NCBI RefSeq assembly: GCF_011007365.1
Contig: NZ_WFKM01000001.1
Coordinates: 62,001 to 126,000 of the forward strand
From: Sphingobacterium sp. xlx-96
Lineage (GTDB): Bacteria; Bacteroidota; Bacteroidia; Sphingobacteriales; Sphingobacteriaceae
Direction of reading: 5' to 3'
DNA: 64,000 bases
A model generated the notes under the pieces. It was not told the DNA's origin. It did not search any database and saw nothing but the letters and a program-made list of their open reading frames with translations. Positions 46,592 through 54,733 of the stretch are shown here, in pieces. Position 1 is the stretch's first letter. Every line of letters begins with the position of its first letter. The position numbers were made by a program, and so were the translations under genes.

Positions 46592-46703
46592 AGTTATGTA
46601 GTTAACAAGTTATCTAGTTATCCAGTTCAATCGATAGCAGGATAACAGGATAAAAAGTTTACTCGATAACACGATAACAAGTTCACTCGATAACAGGATA
46701 ATA
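46592..46703. repeat. Array of 14 octamers ending 2 nt before a start codon
   Basis: The 112 nt divide without remainder into 8-nt units. Units 1-5 are AGTTATGT, AGTTAACA, AGTTATCT, AGTTATCC and AGTTCAAT. Units 6-14 are mostly CGATAACA or GGATAACA, with AGTTTACT and AGTTCACT as units 9 and 12. AGTTATCC is the reverse complement of GGATAACT, so the two halves are inverted forms of one octamer. The array ends 2 nt before the ATG of the S66 peptidase gene. Confidence 0.8.
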
Positions 46704-46705
46704 GA

Positions 46706-47752
46706 ATGAACAAAAGAGATTTTTTAAAAAGTCTGGGGCTTGGCGCGGGTGCACTTACCTTGTCAAAGTTTACCAAGGCAGGTCCTTATTTTTCTAGTGC
46801 CAAGACCCTATTAAAAGGGAATGTGCTGAAAGAAGGAGATACCATTGGGCTTATCGCGCCGGCAGGTGCTGTTGAAGATGAAGAATCAATAACAATGGCC
46901 AAAGAAGTATTTACCTACTTTGGTTTTTCGGTCAAAGAAGGGAAAAATATTCGTGCACGTTACGGCAATCTCGCGGGGACAGACGAACAGCGGTTAGAAG
47001 ATCTGCATAAGATGTTTGCAGATGAGTCGGTGCAGGCTATTGTCTGTATACGGGGGGGAAATGGCACATCACGACTATTAAGCCGTATAGACTATGATTT
47101 GGTCGCGCGCAATCCAAAAATATTGTTGGGTTATAGCGATGTGACAGCGTTACTACTGGCATTTTACACTAAGGTAGGACTAGTTTCATTCCATGGCGTG
47201 GTAGGTATCAGTACTTGGAGTAATTATGTTGCTCAGCTGTTCAAAGACCAGTTTTTCGATAACAAATTAGCCTGCTTTGAAAATCCTAAGAAATCCGATA
47301 CACAGATCATACAATATAAAGATCGTATTCAGACTATTACTCCTGGTATTGTAGAAGGAACTATTATCGGTGGCAATCTTACATTGTTAGCAGGGTTATG
47401 TGGTAGTCCTTATTTACCTGATTTTAAGGATAAGATATTGTTTGTAGAGGAGATTGATGAAAAATCGGATCGTTTAGATCGGATGTTTTGTCAATTGATG
47501 AATGCGGGTATTCTGTCGCAAATCACAGGATTTATATTCGGCAAATGTACCAATTGTGGCCCCTCTGGTGGATATGGAGCGCTTACTGTCGAGCAGATGC
47601 TCAACGATTATATCAAACCCTTGGGGATTCCTGCATATTCTGGCGCGATGATTGGTCATATCTCCGATCAATTCCTTATGCCTGTAGGCGTACTGGCCCG
47701 TATGGATGCTAGTTTAGGAAAGATTGAATATTTAGAGAAATCATTGTTATGA
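46706..47752 (+). CDS. ldcA: LD-carboxypeptidase (peptidase S66)
   Basis: The 348-residue protein has family blocks EGDTIGLIAPAGAVEDEES, IVCIRGGNGTSRLLSRIDYD, KILLGYSDVTALLLAFYTK (catalytic Ser in GYSD), GGNLTLLAGLCGSPYLPD and FVEEIDEKSDRLDRM with the catalytic Glu; a later GMIGHISDQ-type block supplies His. It removes the terminal D-Ala from tetrapeptides during peptidoglycan recycling. The N-terminus (MNKRDFLKSLGLGAGALTLS) resembles an export signal with a KR pair, so it may act in the periplasm. An octamer repeat array ends 2 nt before the start. Confidence 0.93.
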   Translation: MNKRDFLKSLGLGAGALTLSKFTKAGPYFSSAKTLLKGNVLKEGDTIGLIAPAGAVEDEESITMAKEVFTYFGFSVKEGKNIRARYGNLAGTDEQRLEDLHKMFADESVQAIVCIRGGNGTSRLLSRIDYDLVARNPKILLGYSDVTALLLAFYTKVGLVSFHGVVGISTWSNYVAQLFKDQFFDNKLACFENPKKSDTQIIQYKDRIQTITPGIVEGTIIGGNLTLLAGLCGSPYLPDFKDKILFVEEIDEKSDRLDRMFCQLMNAGILSQITGFIFGKCTNCGPSGGYGALTVEQMLNDYIKPLGIPAYSGAMIGHISDQFLMPVGVLARMDASLGKIEYLEKSLL

Positions 47753-47838
47753 AATATCCATATAGCATAAGCTGTACAAACAGGGATAACTGCAGTTAGG
47801 ATATTCCATATGACAGATGAAAATCAAATGAATTACAT

Positions 47839-49341
47839 ATGAAGCTTTTTGCCCTAATTTTAACTATCGGTGCCATTACAACCTGTGAAGGCACAAAAAC
47901 ACCTGCTTCGGATTATTCTTCAGCTATGAATTTGGATACCACCACTTACAATACCCTACATAATACCTATAAAGAGTCTGTTTTACAGCATCGTCGTTTC
48001 AAGCATGCAGATGTAGACTCCTTAGTACAAAAACATAAAGAAAGAGCTGTGCTGGAAGTTACTCCTATCGGCAAATCCTTTGAAGGAAGAGCTATTTATG
48101 AGCTGCAATACGGTGTTGGAGATAAAGTCGTCATGCTTTGGTCGCAGATGCACGGAGATGAACCCACTGCGACAATGGCCTTGTTTGATTTGTTTAATTT
48201 CCTGGAAGGGAAAGCAGATGGACAAGATGCAGTCCGAGACTTGTTAAAAACAAAGTTGAATCTTCACTTTATCCCGATGTTAAATCCAGATGGTGCCGAA
48301 CGGTTTACCCGACGCACTGCCCAAAGTATCGATATGAACAGAGATGCCCGTGCAGGGCAGACGGTAGAGGGCGCTTTACTAAAAGAACGGGCTAAGATTG
48401 TGAAACCGAGGTACGGTTTTAACCTACATGACCAAAATATTTACTATAATGTTCCGGAAAAAAGCAATCCAGTACAGATCTCTTTGTTGGCTCCTGCATA
48501 TAATTACGAAAGGGAAATCAACGAGGTGAGGGGAGATGCTATGAAAATAATTGTTGGGATGAATAGTCTACTTCAACAGTATATACCTGATGCTGTAGCC
48601 AAATACGATGACGCACATACGCCAAGAGGTTTTGGAGACAATTTTCAGTCCTGGGGGGCAAGTACAGTTCTGATTGAATCTGGTGGGCGTAAAGATGACG
48701 TTGAAAAGCAAGAAATACGAAAGTTGAATTTTATCATTATTCTCAATGCCTTAGTTCAAATTGCGGAAGGTTCATATGGACAATATGAAGTCCAAGACTA
48801 CGAAAAGATACCCTTTAATGCTTCGCAACTACACGATGTCGTCATTCGTAATTTATCTATAAACACAGACTCTACAGAATTTCGGACAGATATAGCTATC
48901 CGTAGAGGAGAGACAACGGTCGATCGGGATTATTTTGTGCGTGGTCGTATCGAAGACATAGGCGATCTCCAGGAATCTTTTGGTTACGATGAAGTCGATG
49001 TCAAAGGTTTGCAGTTTATCCCGGCCAAGTCTTCGACTTTGGTATTGGATAGCGCCTCTGTGCTTTCTCAGAAAGATGCCTTTGATTTGCTGAAAAAAGG
49101 AATCATGGCAGTCCCTGTCAAGACGATCGGAAGTAGTAAGGCGAGTAGTCTGCATAACTACCCGATTCATTTCTTTACACAGAAGCAATTTTTCCCCACT
49201 ACGAGCATGGATCTAGGAGGTACTGCCAATTTTTATATAGGCGATGCGACAGGAAAGCTGCACTATGCTGTATTTAATGGTTACCTGATAGACCTATCCA
49301 AGGATATTAAGGGCAAACTATTTAAAAGTAGAGTACACTAA
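47839..49341 (+). CDS. M14-family zinc carboxypeptidase, exported
   Basis: The 500-residue protein has a short signal sequence (MKLFALILTIGAITTC) that may be a lipobox. The M14 domain shows LWSQMHGDEPTAT (H-x-x-E zinc ligands), MLNPDGAERFTRRTA with DMNRDAR, FNLHDQNIYYNV (third ligand His) and TVLIESGGRKDD (catalytic Glu). The C-terminal ~170 residues are not recognised and may be a beta-rich accessory domain. It likely trims peptides, perhaps cell-wall peptides given the LD-carboxypeptidase gene just upstream; the substrate is inferred. Confidence 0.88.
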   Translation: MKLFALILTIGAITTCEGTKTPASDYSSAMNLDTTTYNTLHNTYKESVLQHRRFKHADVDSLVQKHKERAVLEVTPIGKSFEGRAIYELQYGVGDKVVMLWSQMHGDEPTATMALFDLFNFLEGKADGQDAVRDLLKTKLNLHFIPMLNPDGAERFTRRTAQSIDMNRDARAGQTVEGALLKERAKIVKPRYGFNLHDQNIYYNVPEKSNPVQISLLAPAYNYEREINEVRGDAMKIIVGMNSLLQQYIPDAVAKYDDAHTPRGFGDNFQSWGASTVLIESGGRKDDVEKQEIRKLNFIIILNALVQIAEGSYGQYEVQDYEKIPFNASQLHDVVIRNLSINTDSTEFRTDIAIRRGETTVDRDYFVRGRIEDIGDLQESFGYDEVDVKGLQFIPAKSSTLVLDSASVLSQKDAFDLLKKGIMAVPVKTIGSSKASSLHNYPIHFFTQKQFFPTTSMDLGGTANFYIGDATGKLHYAVFNGYLIDLSKDIKGKLFKSRVH

Positions 49342-49355
49342 TAGCAGAAGTTTCG

Positions 49356-50534
49356 ATGAGTCGTAATCCCATTATCATTATTGGTGCAGGGCCCGCAGGA
49401 CTGATGGCGGCTCAACAGTTGGCGATCCAAGGCTATAAAGTACATGTCTATGAACAGAACAAAGCGGCGGCACGAAAGTTTTTGGTAGCAGGAGATGGCG
49501 GTTTTAACCTTACACATAGCGAACCTATAGATGCCTTTGTAGAGAAATATGCTACAGCTTTTGTTCGAGACATCGTTAGGTCTTTCGATAATAAAGCAAC
49601 TGTAACCTGGCTTTCTAAAATAGGTATTCCTACCTACGTGGGGAGCTCGGGTAAAATATTTCCTGAAAGGCACATCAAGCCTATTCAGGTATTGCAGGCT
49701 TGGCTCGTCTACCTTAAAGAATTGGAGGTATCCGTGTTCTATCAATTTCAACTGGTAGATTTTGATGTGAACAATGTATATCTGCGTCATAAAGGCGAAA
49801 TTTTAGCCTTTAAGTATGAAAAGCTTATTTTGGGATTAGGAGGTGCTTCTTGGAAAAAGACTGGGTCTGATGCCTCTTGGGTGTCGATGTTGGAGCAAAA
49901 GGGAATTAATGTAACACCCCTCGAATCGGCTAATTCGGGGTATAACACAGAAGAAGATTGGAGTGATATCGAAGGGCAGGCGTTGAAGAACATACAAATT
50001 CGCTATAAAAGCTATACTAAGCTTGGTGAAATTGTATTTACAAGTTATGGAGTAGAAGGGGGGCCTCTTTATCACATGAATAGATTTACCAGAAAAGATA
50101 TTTTCCCCTTAGAGTTGGAGATTGATCTAAAGCCCAATATGTCGGTAGATAGTATCATGGACAAGCTTACAGGAGTCGGAAGTGTGGTATCTCTATTGAA
50201 AACCAAAGTAAAGCTGTCGAAAACAGCTATTGCCCTTTTGAAAAGATTGGACAAAGATGTGTTTATAGATTCCAGGTCACTCGCTATGGCGATCAAGCGA
50301 TACCCGATTCATGTTACAGGCTTAAGGCCTATTGAAGAAGTAATCTCTACCGCAGGCGGGGTTTCTTTTGAAGAGCTTGACGAGAATCTCGCTTTATATA
50401 GATTTCCGAAAGTTCACTGTGTAGGGGAGATGATTGATTGGGAAGCGCCAACGGGGGGCTATTTGTTGCAAGGCTGTTTTAGTACCGGAGCATGGGTAGC
50501 CAAAGCAATATCCTACCCTCATGATGCTCTATAG
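49356..50534 (+). CDS. FAD-dependent oxidoreductase of the HI0933/TIGR03862 group
   Basis: The 392-residue flavoprotein starts MSRNPIIIIGAGPAGLMAAQQL, the dinucleotide-binding loop, followed by ARKFLVAGDGGFNLTHSEP, which is specific for HI0933-like proteins. Later blocks are LILGLGGASWKKTGSDASWV and the C-terminal CVGEMIDWEAPTGGYLLQGCFSTG typical of the group. Function is not established; related BaiN reduces bile acid intermediates, but that role cannot be transferred. It begins 14 nt after the M14 peptidase gene, so they are probably co-transcribed. Confidence 0.9.
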   Translation: MSRNPIIIIGAGPAGLMAAQQLAIQGYKVHVYEQNKAAARKFLVAGDGGFNLTHSEPIDAFVEKYATAFVRDIVRSFDNKATVTWLSKIGIPTYVGSSGKIFPERHIKPIQVLQAWLVYLKELEVSVFYQFQLVDFDVNNVYLRHKGEILAFKYEKLILGLGGASWKKTGSDASWVSMLEQKGINVTPLESANSGYNTEEDWSDIEGQALKNIQIRYKSYTKLGEIVFTSYGVEGGPLYHMNRFTRKDIFPLELEIDLKPNMSVDSIMDKLTGVGSVVSLLKTKVKLSKTAIALLKRLDKDVFIDSRSLAMAIKRYPIHVTGLRPIEEVISTAGGVSFEELDENLALYRFPKVHCVGEMIDWEAPTGGYLLQGCFSTGAWVAKAISYPHDAL

Positions 50535-50598
50535 AACATAAATGTAAGATTCTAAAAAAGCAGGTTAGGATAGAGATGTCCCCTCTTTAATTCTTAGT

Positions 50599-51807
50599 CT
50601 AATGGCTTTTCATTAACTCCTCTAAGTTCTCGAATTTTTTACCTCGAACGGTTTGCTTTTTCTCTACTTTTAGATAGAATAGTAGGGCTAGTACTGCGCC
50701 AGTTGAAGCCATAACCACCCCGATTAAAGAAGGGTAGTTGTAAGTTAGGCCATAAGCTATGGGGACAGCACCAAAATAGGCTCCTAGTGAGTTACCAATG
50801 TTAAACGAGGCCTGTCCACCTGCGGCAGCGAAGGTTTCTGCTCCTTTTGCGTTATTGATCAGCATCATCTGTAGTGGAGAGCCAATACTGAATGCTATCA
50901 TTCCGGTGATGAAAGCCATAGGGTAAGCTAATACGGTAATATGCGCGATAAAGAAGAGAATCAGTAGACAGCATGCCATTGCAGAAAAACTTGCAATAGC
51001 AGCTTTGCTAGGAGAGATGCGGTCTGCTAATCTGCCCCCGACAATATTTCCGACAAACATACCTGCACCGATGAGCACCATAATGATAGATACCTGGTCC
51101 GGAGATAGACCAGATACGGTAGTAACTAGTTTTGAAATATAGCTGATCCATGCAAAGAGACCTCCTGTCCCGATCGCGATAACAGCTACCATTAGCCATG
51201 CATCCCAGCGTTTGAAATAGCTTATTTGTTGAATGACGTTATTGTTCTTATTGGCTGGGATAATAGGCATCCAAAAGTAAATAGCTAGAAACGTAATTAA
51301 CCCTAAAAGAGATATAACAGCATAGGTTATCCGCCATGAATAATGGTGTCCAATATAGGTGCCTAATGGTACACCTGCAAGATTGGCAATTGTCATACCT
51401 GTAAACATCATGGAGATGGCCTGTGCTTCCTTACCAGGCTTAGCGAGCTTAGCGGCTACAACGGAACCTATTCCAAAAAATGCTCCATGGGGCAGACCTG
51501 ATATAAAACGTGAGATGAAGAGACTCCAATGATTGGGTGCTATGGTAAAAAGCGCATTGAAGACAAAGAAAAGCAACATTAAGAAGAGAAGTACTTTTTT
51601 TGCAGGGTACTTGGATGTGGCAGCAACTAATGTGGGAGCACCGACAACTACCCCCAAGGCGTATAATCCTATCAAATTGCTGGCTGTAGGAATATCGATA
51701 TTAATATCTGAGGCGATGTCAGGTAATATACCCATCATCGTAAATTCAGTCATTCCGATGGCGAGACCACCAAAAGCTAAAGCAACTAACCCTTTATTTA
51801 TAGACAT
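50599..51807 (-). CDS. MFS transporter of the AraJ/DHA1 type
   Basis: The 402-residue protein has 12 predicted membrane helices. GMTEFTMMGILPDIASDI in helix 1 and FISRFISGLPHGAFFGIGSVVAAKLA in helix 4 are marks of DHA1 exporters such as AraJ and YdhP. Such proteins move sugars, purines or drugs out of the cell by proton antiport; the substrate is unknown. The 5' leader contains a small hairpin (ACCTCC/GGAGGT, 51857-51874) and CAAAAATA (51884-51891), a possible -7 element on the minus strand. Confidence 0.92.
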   Translation of the reverse strand: MSINKGLVALAFGGLAIGMTEFTMMGILPDIASDINIDIPTASNLIGLYALGVVVGAPTLVAATSKYPAKKVLLFLMLLFFVFNALFTIAPNHWSLFISRFISGLPHGAFFGIGSVVAAKLAKPGKEAQAISMMFTGMTIANLAGVPLGTYIGHHYSWRITYAVISLLGLITFLAIYFWMPIIPANKNNNVIQQISYFKRWDAWLMVAVIAIGTGGLFAWISYISKLVTTVSGLSPDQVSIIMVLIGAGMFVGNIVGGRLADRISPSKAAIASFSAMACCLLILFFIAHITVLAYPMAFITGMIAFSIGSPLQMMLINNAKGAETFAAAGGQASFNIGNSLGAYFGAVPIAYGLTYNYPSLIGVVMASTGAVLALLFYLKVEKKQTVRGKKFENLEELMKSH

Positions 51808-51922
51808 TTAAAACCTGTTTAGGAAAAGAACTCATCTATATGATGAATACTTTGATACCTCCGGAGAAGGAGGTTCAAGGCTACAAAAATAAGGTTTTAT
51901 ATATAATGAAAAAGTAAAAATG

Positions 51923-51960
51923 TAAAACCGTAAGATTGGAAAAATAGTCTTACGGTTTTA
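51923..51960 (-). terminator. Terminator between the DUF937 and MFS genes
   Basis: TAAAACCGTAAGA (51923-51935) is the exact reverse complement of 51948-51960, a 13-bp stem with a 12-nt loop. On the minus strand it follows the DUF937 gene and ends in TTTTA. Confidence 0.8.
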
Positions 51961-51994
51961 CCGTGTCAAAAGTTTATCATTCTGGTGAGGTTTT

Positions 51995-52666
51995 TTACTT
52001 GCCAAACATGCTGGCTAAGGAATCCAGTACTGATCCTTTCTGGTCATTGCCTTTATCCTTATTGAAGAATTCGCCTGCTAGATCACCTAATCCGCCGAAG
52101 CTTGCAGATCCTTGTTGTGTGTTGTCTTCCTTTCCAGCCTCCCCACCAAGTACTGATCCTAAGATACTGCCTAAGATTCCTCCACCTGAGGAACTGCCTG
52201 ATTGGCCACCAATCAGCCCTCCCAATAGATCACCAAGGCCTCCTCCAGAGAATTGTTCTTGTTTTTGCTTGCCCAGATAGCCCATGACAATAGGAGCCAA
52301 GATGGCCAGCACATTGCCGATTTTGTCCGTTGATATCCCTGTCTTAGCGGCAAGGTTGTCCTTTACCATTTCGGTATTATTACCAAACATATGGTTGACA
52401 ATTTTATTGTCATCATCAGAAGGTTCTTGTCCGAGCAATCCACCCAGTTGGTCCAGTATATCTCCACTATGTTGATCTAATGCTTTATTGATTCCCGCTT
52501 CTTTGGAAGGGTCTTTTTTTGCATTATAGTTTAATGCAGCAATCATTAAAGGTACGGCAGCAGCGACGAGCCATTTTGCCTTGCTTTCTTCAATATTCAA
52601 TAAATTTGCGATTGAAGAAATGGCTTTCGAGCCGATGCCTCCTGTGACTAAGTCTGTTATGTTCAT
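51995..52666 (-). CDS. DUF937 (YidB-like) protein
   Basis: I start at MNITDLVTGGIGSKAISSIA (223 residues); the frame runs 61 codons further up without family character and overlaps the divergent gene. Features are a helical N-terminal part (SIANLLNIEESKAKWLVAAAVPLMIAALNYNAK), KIVNHMFGNNTEMVKDNLAAKTGIS, an ILAPIVMGYLG helix, then a Gly/Ser-rich tail (GGLGDLLGGLIGGQSG). This is typical of DUF937, whose function is not known. It is transcribed divergently from the DUF2891 gene. Confidence 0.9.
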   Translation of the reverse strand: MNITDLVTGGIGSKAISSIANLLNIEESKAKWLVAAAVPLMIAALNYNAKKDPSKEAGINKALDQHSGDILDQLGGLLGQEPSDDDNKIVNHMFGNNTEMVKDNLAAKTGISTDKIGNVLAILAPIVMGYLGKQKQEQFSGGGLGDLLGGLIGGQSGSSSGGGILGSILGSVLGGEAGKEDNTQQGSASFGGLGDLAGEFFNKDKGNDQKGSVLDSLASMFGK

Positions 52667-52733
52667 GACTTGATAGTTTAATGTAATTATGATAATTTTA
52701 GAACAATCTATTAAAGCTAAATAAAAATACGAA

Positions 52734-53852
52734 ATGAAAATCAAACTATGGATGCCTTTGGCTCTTGTCTGCAGTATTTCTTTTTCGAATTGTAGTAATA
52801 ATTCTGCAAGGAAGGAACCAATGGATACGAAGGAGGAGGCAGCACACATTAGCCTGACGAAAGAACAGGCTGCTCAAATTTTTTTATTGCCTATCCACTG
52901 TCTTGAAGTGGAGTACCCGAATAAGCTAGGACAGGTATTGGGGTCTAGCGACGACTTAAAATCGCCTAAGCAGCTGCGTCCAATATTTTATGGCTGTTTT
53001 GACTGGCATTCGTCGGTACATGGCTATTGGTCTATTGTGGAGCTCCTGCAAAAATACCCAGATCTGGATAAGGACGGAAAAATCCGTTCTATTTTGAATC
53101 AACATATCACTCCGGAAAATGTAGCCGTGGAATTGGCTTTTTTTAAGGATAAAAACAATACCAGTTTCGAACGTACATATGGATGGGCTTGGTTGTTTAA
53201 ACTCCAGGAAAGCCTGTCGCAATGGAAAGAGAATACCGACGCGCAGCGATGGAAATCAAATTTACAGCCTTTGGTAGACCTATTGGTCGATAGGTACAAA
53301 GAGTACCTGCCTAAATTGGTCTATCCTATCCGTGCCGGACAGCATGATAACTCGGCTTTTGGATTGTCACTGTCATTGGATTATGCCCGTTCGGTAGGGG
53401 ATAAAGCTTTTGAATCGGTATTGAAAGAGCATGGCACACGGCTTTTTCTAAATGACGTGAATTGTAATCTAGCCTATGAGCCGAGTGGTTATGACTTCTT
53501 ATCACCTTGTCTAGAGGAAGCATATTTAATGAGTAAGATCCTAGATGAGCAATCGTATAGCGGTTGGCTTAAAAAATTTATGCCTAGTCTATTTGAGCCG
53601 GGATTCAGCCTGTCTGCAGCTGTAGTTAAAGATCGTACAGACGGCAAGCTCGTCCACCTGGATGGATTGAACTACAGCCGTGCCGCTTGTCTGTACGGAA
53701 TTGCCAAGGCTATTCCTCAAGTGTCGCATTTGAATAAAATAGCAAATGAGCACATCGCCTTTTCGTTGCCCAATCTGTCTGCACAAGATGATTATATGGG
53801 GTCGCACTGGTTGGGTACTTTTGCGCTGTACGCTATAGCACATGCCCATTAG
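52734..53852 (+). CDS. DUF2891 lipoprotein
   Basis: The 372-residue protein begins with a signal peptide and lipobox (SISFSNC, Cys near residue 20). The body matches DUF2891: LRPIFYGCFDWHSSVHGYWS, ERTYGWAWLFKLQESL, RAGQHDNSAFGLSLSLDYAR, EPSGYDFLSPCLEEAYLMS, HLDGLNYSRAACLYGIA and GSHWLGTFALYAI. The many His, Trp and aromatic residues of a presumed helical barrel suggest a sugar- or glycan-acting enzyme, but no activity is established. It is followed after 11 nt by a long perfect inverted repeat. Confidence 0.88.
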   Translation: MKIKLWMPLALVCSISFSNCSNNSARKEPMDTKEEAAHISLTKEQAAQIFLLPIHCLEVEYPNKLGQVLGSSDDLKSPKQLRPIFYGCFDWHSSVHGYWSIVELLQKYPDLDKDGKIRSILNQHITPENVAVELAFFKDKNNTSFERTYGWAWLFKLQESLSQWKENTDAQRWKSNLQPLVDLLVDRYKEYLPKLVYPIRAGQHDNSAFGLSLSLDYARSVGDKAFESVLKEHGTRLFLNDVNCNLAYEPSGYDFLSPCLEEAYLMSKILDEQSYSGWLKKFMPSLFEPGFSLSAAVVKDRTDGKLVHLDGLNYSRAACLYGIAKAIPQVSHLNKIANEHIAFSLPNLSAQDDYMGSHWLGTFALYAIAHAH

Positions 53853-53863
53853 TCCCCAAGGGT

Positions 53864-53928
53864 GAAAACACATTGATCCCGATCAATTACGATTTAGAAT
53901 CGCAACTGATCGGGATCAATGTGTTTTC
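53864..53928. repeat. 22-bp perfect inverted repeat overlapping the 3' end of the 92-aa gene
   Basis: Positions 53864-53885 are exactly complementary to 53907-53928. The 21-nt loop contains a further small stem (CGATT/AATCG). The right arm and most of the loop code for the C-terminus of the minus-strand small protein. It could end transcription from both sides, since each arm closes in TTTTC. Confidence 0.85.
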
Positions 53929-54165
53929 GACAAGCTTTACCGGTACCGATAGAATACTGGTAAAGCCATCGTTTTTGGTCACGATGTGGGACAAATCAAC
54001 TCCTTTTTTGGAGAAAGCCGATATGATGGCCGTACGGAATGTCGCTCTTGAAGAACCCCAGCCTTGACTTTTTATAGTTTCATTATTGAGATGGATAAGC
54101 TCTTCGGTGGAGTAGTGTGCAAACTTCTCTAATAAGTGTTGATAGAATGATATTGATGTTGCCAT
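53887..54165 (-). CDS. Small conserved-looking protein of unknown function (92 aa)
   Basis: The protein starts MATSISFYQHLLEKFAHYST. It has two helix-forming stretches and ends with SVPVKLVENTLIPISCDSKS. It is soluble, without cysteine motifs or a signal peptide. The opposite strand carries an overlapping 64-residue frame that looks like a shadow. The C-terminal codons lie in a 22-bp perfect inverted repeat, so the natural end of the protein may have changed. I do not recognise a family with a known function. Confidence 0.65.
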   Translation of the reverse strand: MATSISFYQHLLEKFAHYSTEELIHLNNETIKSQGWGSSRATFRTAIISAFSKKGVDLSHIVTKNDGFTSILSVPVKLVENTLIPISCDSKS

Positions 54166-54467
54166 ACAATTTAAAAATTTATTTGTTAAACCATAAATTG
54201 TATCCAGAAATCGGTAGGAAAAATAAGCGTTTTTAAGACGTTTATTTTGGTTGTAAACCCGTATTATTTTACCACCGCGGTGACTACACTCGGTTGGTAT
54301 TGCTTTTGCAATTCTGAATACGCTACAAATTTAGTAGACTTTTTGATAAAAACAAAGAGAACCTTTCATTTTCTGCTTTTGTTTTTATACCAATGTTTCG
54401 TCATAGGATATTAGTAGTTACTTTAGCCGTGTATTCTTCTAACTTTACTGTGGTTTTATAGAGCTAT

Positions 54468-54520
54468 AATAGAGGGTTTGTAGAGGGTTAATAGAGGTAA
54501 ATCTCTATAAACCCTCTATT
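54468..54520. repeat. 18-bp near-perfect hairpin in the htpG upstream spacer
   Basis: 54468-54485 (AATAGAGGGTTTGTAGAG) pairs with 54503-54520 (CTCTATAAACCCTCTATT), with one G-U wobble as RNA. AATAGAGG recurs in the loop. It is about 250 nt before htpG and over 300 nt from the small gene's start, so it does not terminate a recognised transcript. Confidence 0.7.
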
Positions 54521-54652
54521 TCATCTCAGTTAAATACCTAATTGGACAGAAGGAGATATACCGTTGTCTTAAACCTATATATAAGGAGGTGATAATGTAT
54601 AATTGAAAGAGATAAGAGTGACAGAATTTTAGTGCTTTTCTTATGTTATTCT

Positions 54653-54692
54653 GACATTCTGTCTTAAAGTCAACTTTGGAACAGGCCTTGAT
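54653..54692 (+). promoter_or_regulatory. Heat-shock-type promoter of htpG: GACA-N3-TGTC palindrome plus sigma-54-like element
   Basis: The palindrome GACATTCTGTC (54653-54663) is followed after 13 nt by TGGAACAGGCCTTGAT (54677-54692). The latter matches the -24/-12 consensus TGGCAC-N5-TTGCW at 9 positions with correct spacing. A further half site TGACA (54619-54623) lies upstream. grpE has the same arrangement with the same 13-nt gap. Sequence and spacing are seen; the roles are inferred. Confidence 0.6.
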
Positions 54693-54733
54693 AAGTTTAT
54701 TGTGATAATAAAAAGTTAAATAGTAAAATACAT

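Larger units (their letters stand above)
54166..54733. other. 568-nt spacer upstream of htpG
   Basis: I see no gene. It contains a CACCGCGGTG palindrome (54273-54282), an 18-bp near-perfect hairpin (54468-54520), and near its right end the htpG heat-shock-type promoter (54653-54692). It is AT-rich elsewhere. Confidence 0.6.

Noticed and set aside
46592-46703. CRISPR array
   Set aside because: The repeats are contiguous 8-mers without spacers, and no cas genes are present.
46706-46765. Tat signal peptide on the LD-carboxypeptidase
   Set aside because: The sequence has Lys-Arg (NKRDFLK), not a twin Arg pair. Export is possible but the Tat route is not supported.
51857-51874. Hairpin ACCTCC/GGAGGT in the MFS gene leader as a riboswitch
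   Set aside because: Only a 6-bp stem, with none of the conserved cores of known riboswitches.
52667-52849. N-terminal extension of the DUF937 gene
   Set aside because: It would overlap the divergent DUF2891 gene and its signal peptide, and DUF937 proteins normally start near MNITDLV.
53873-54067. 64-aa plus-strand frame opposite the 92-aa gene
   Set aside because: Its translation has no clear features, and its start lies inside the inverted repeat; the minus-strand frame is more protein-like.
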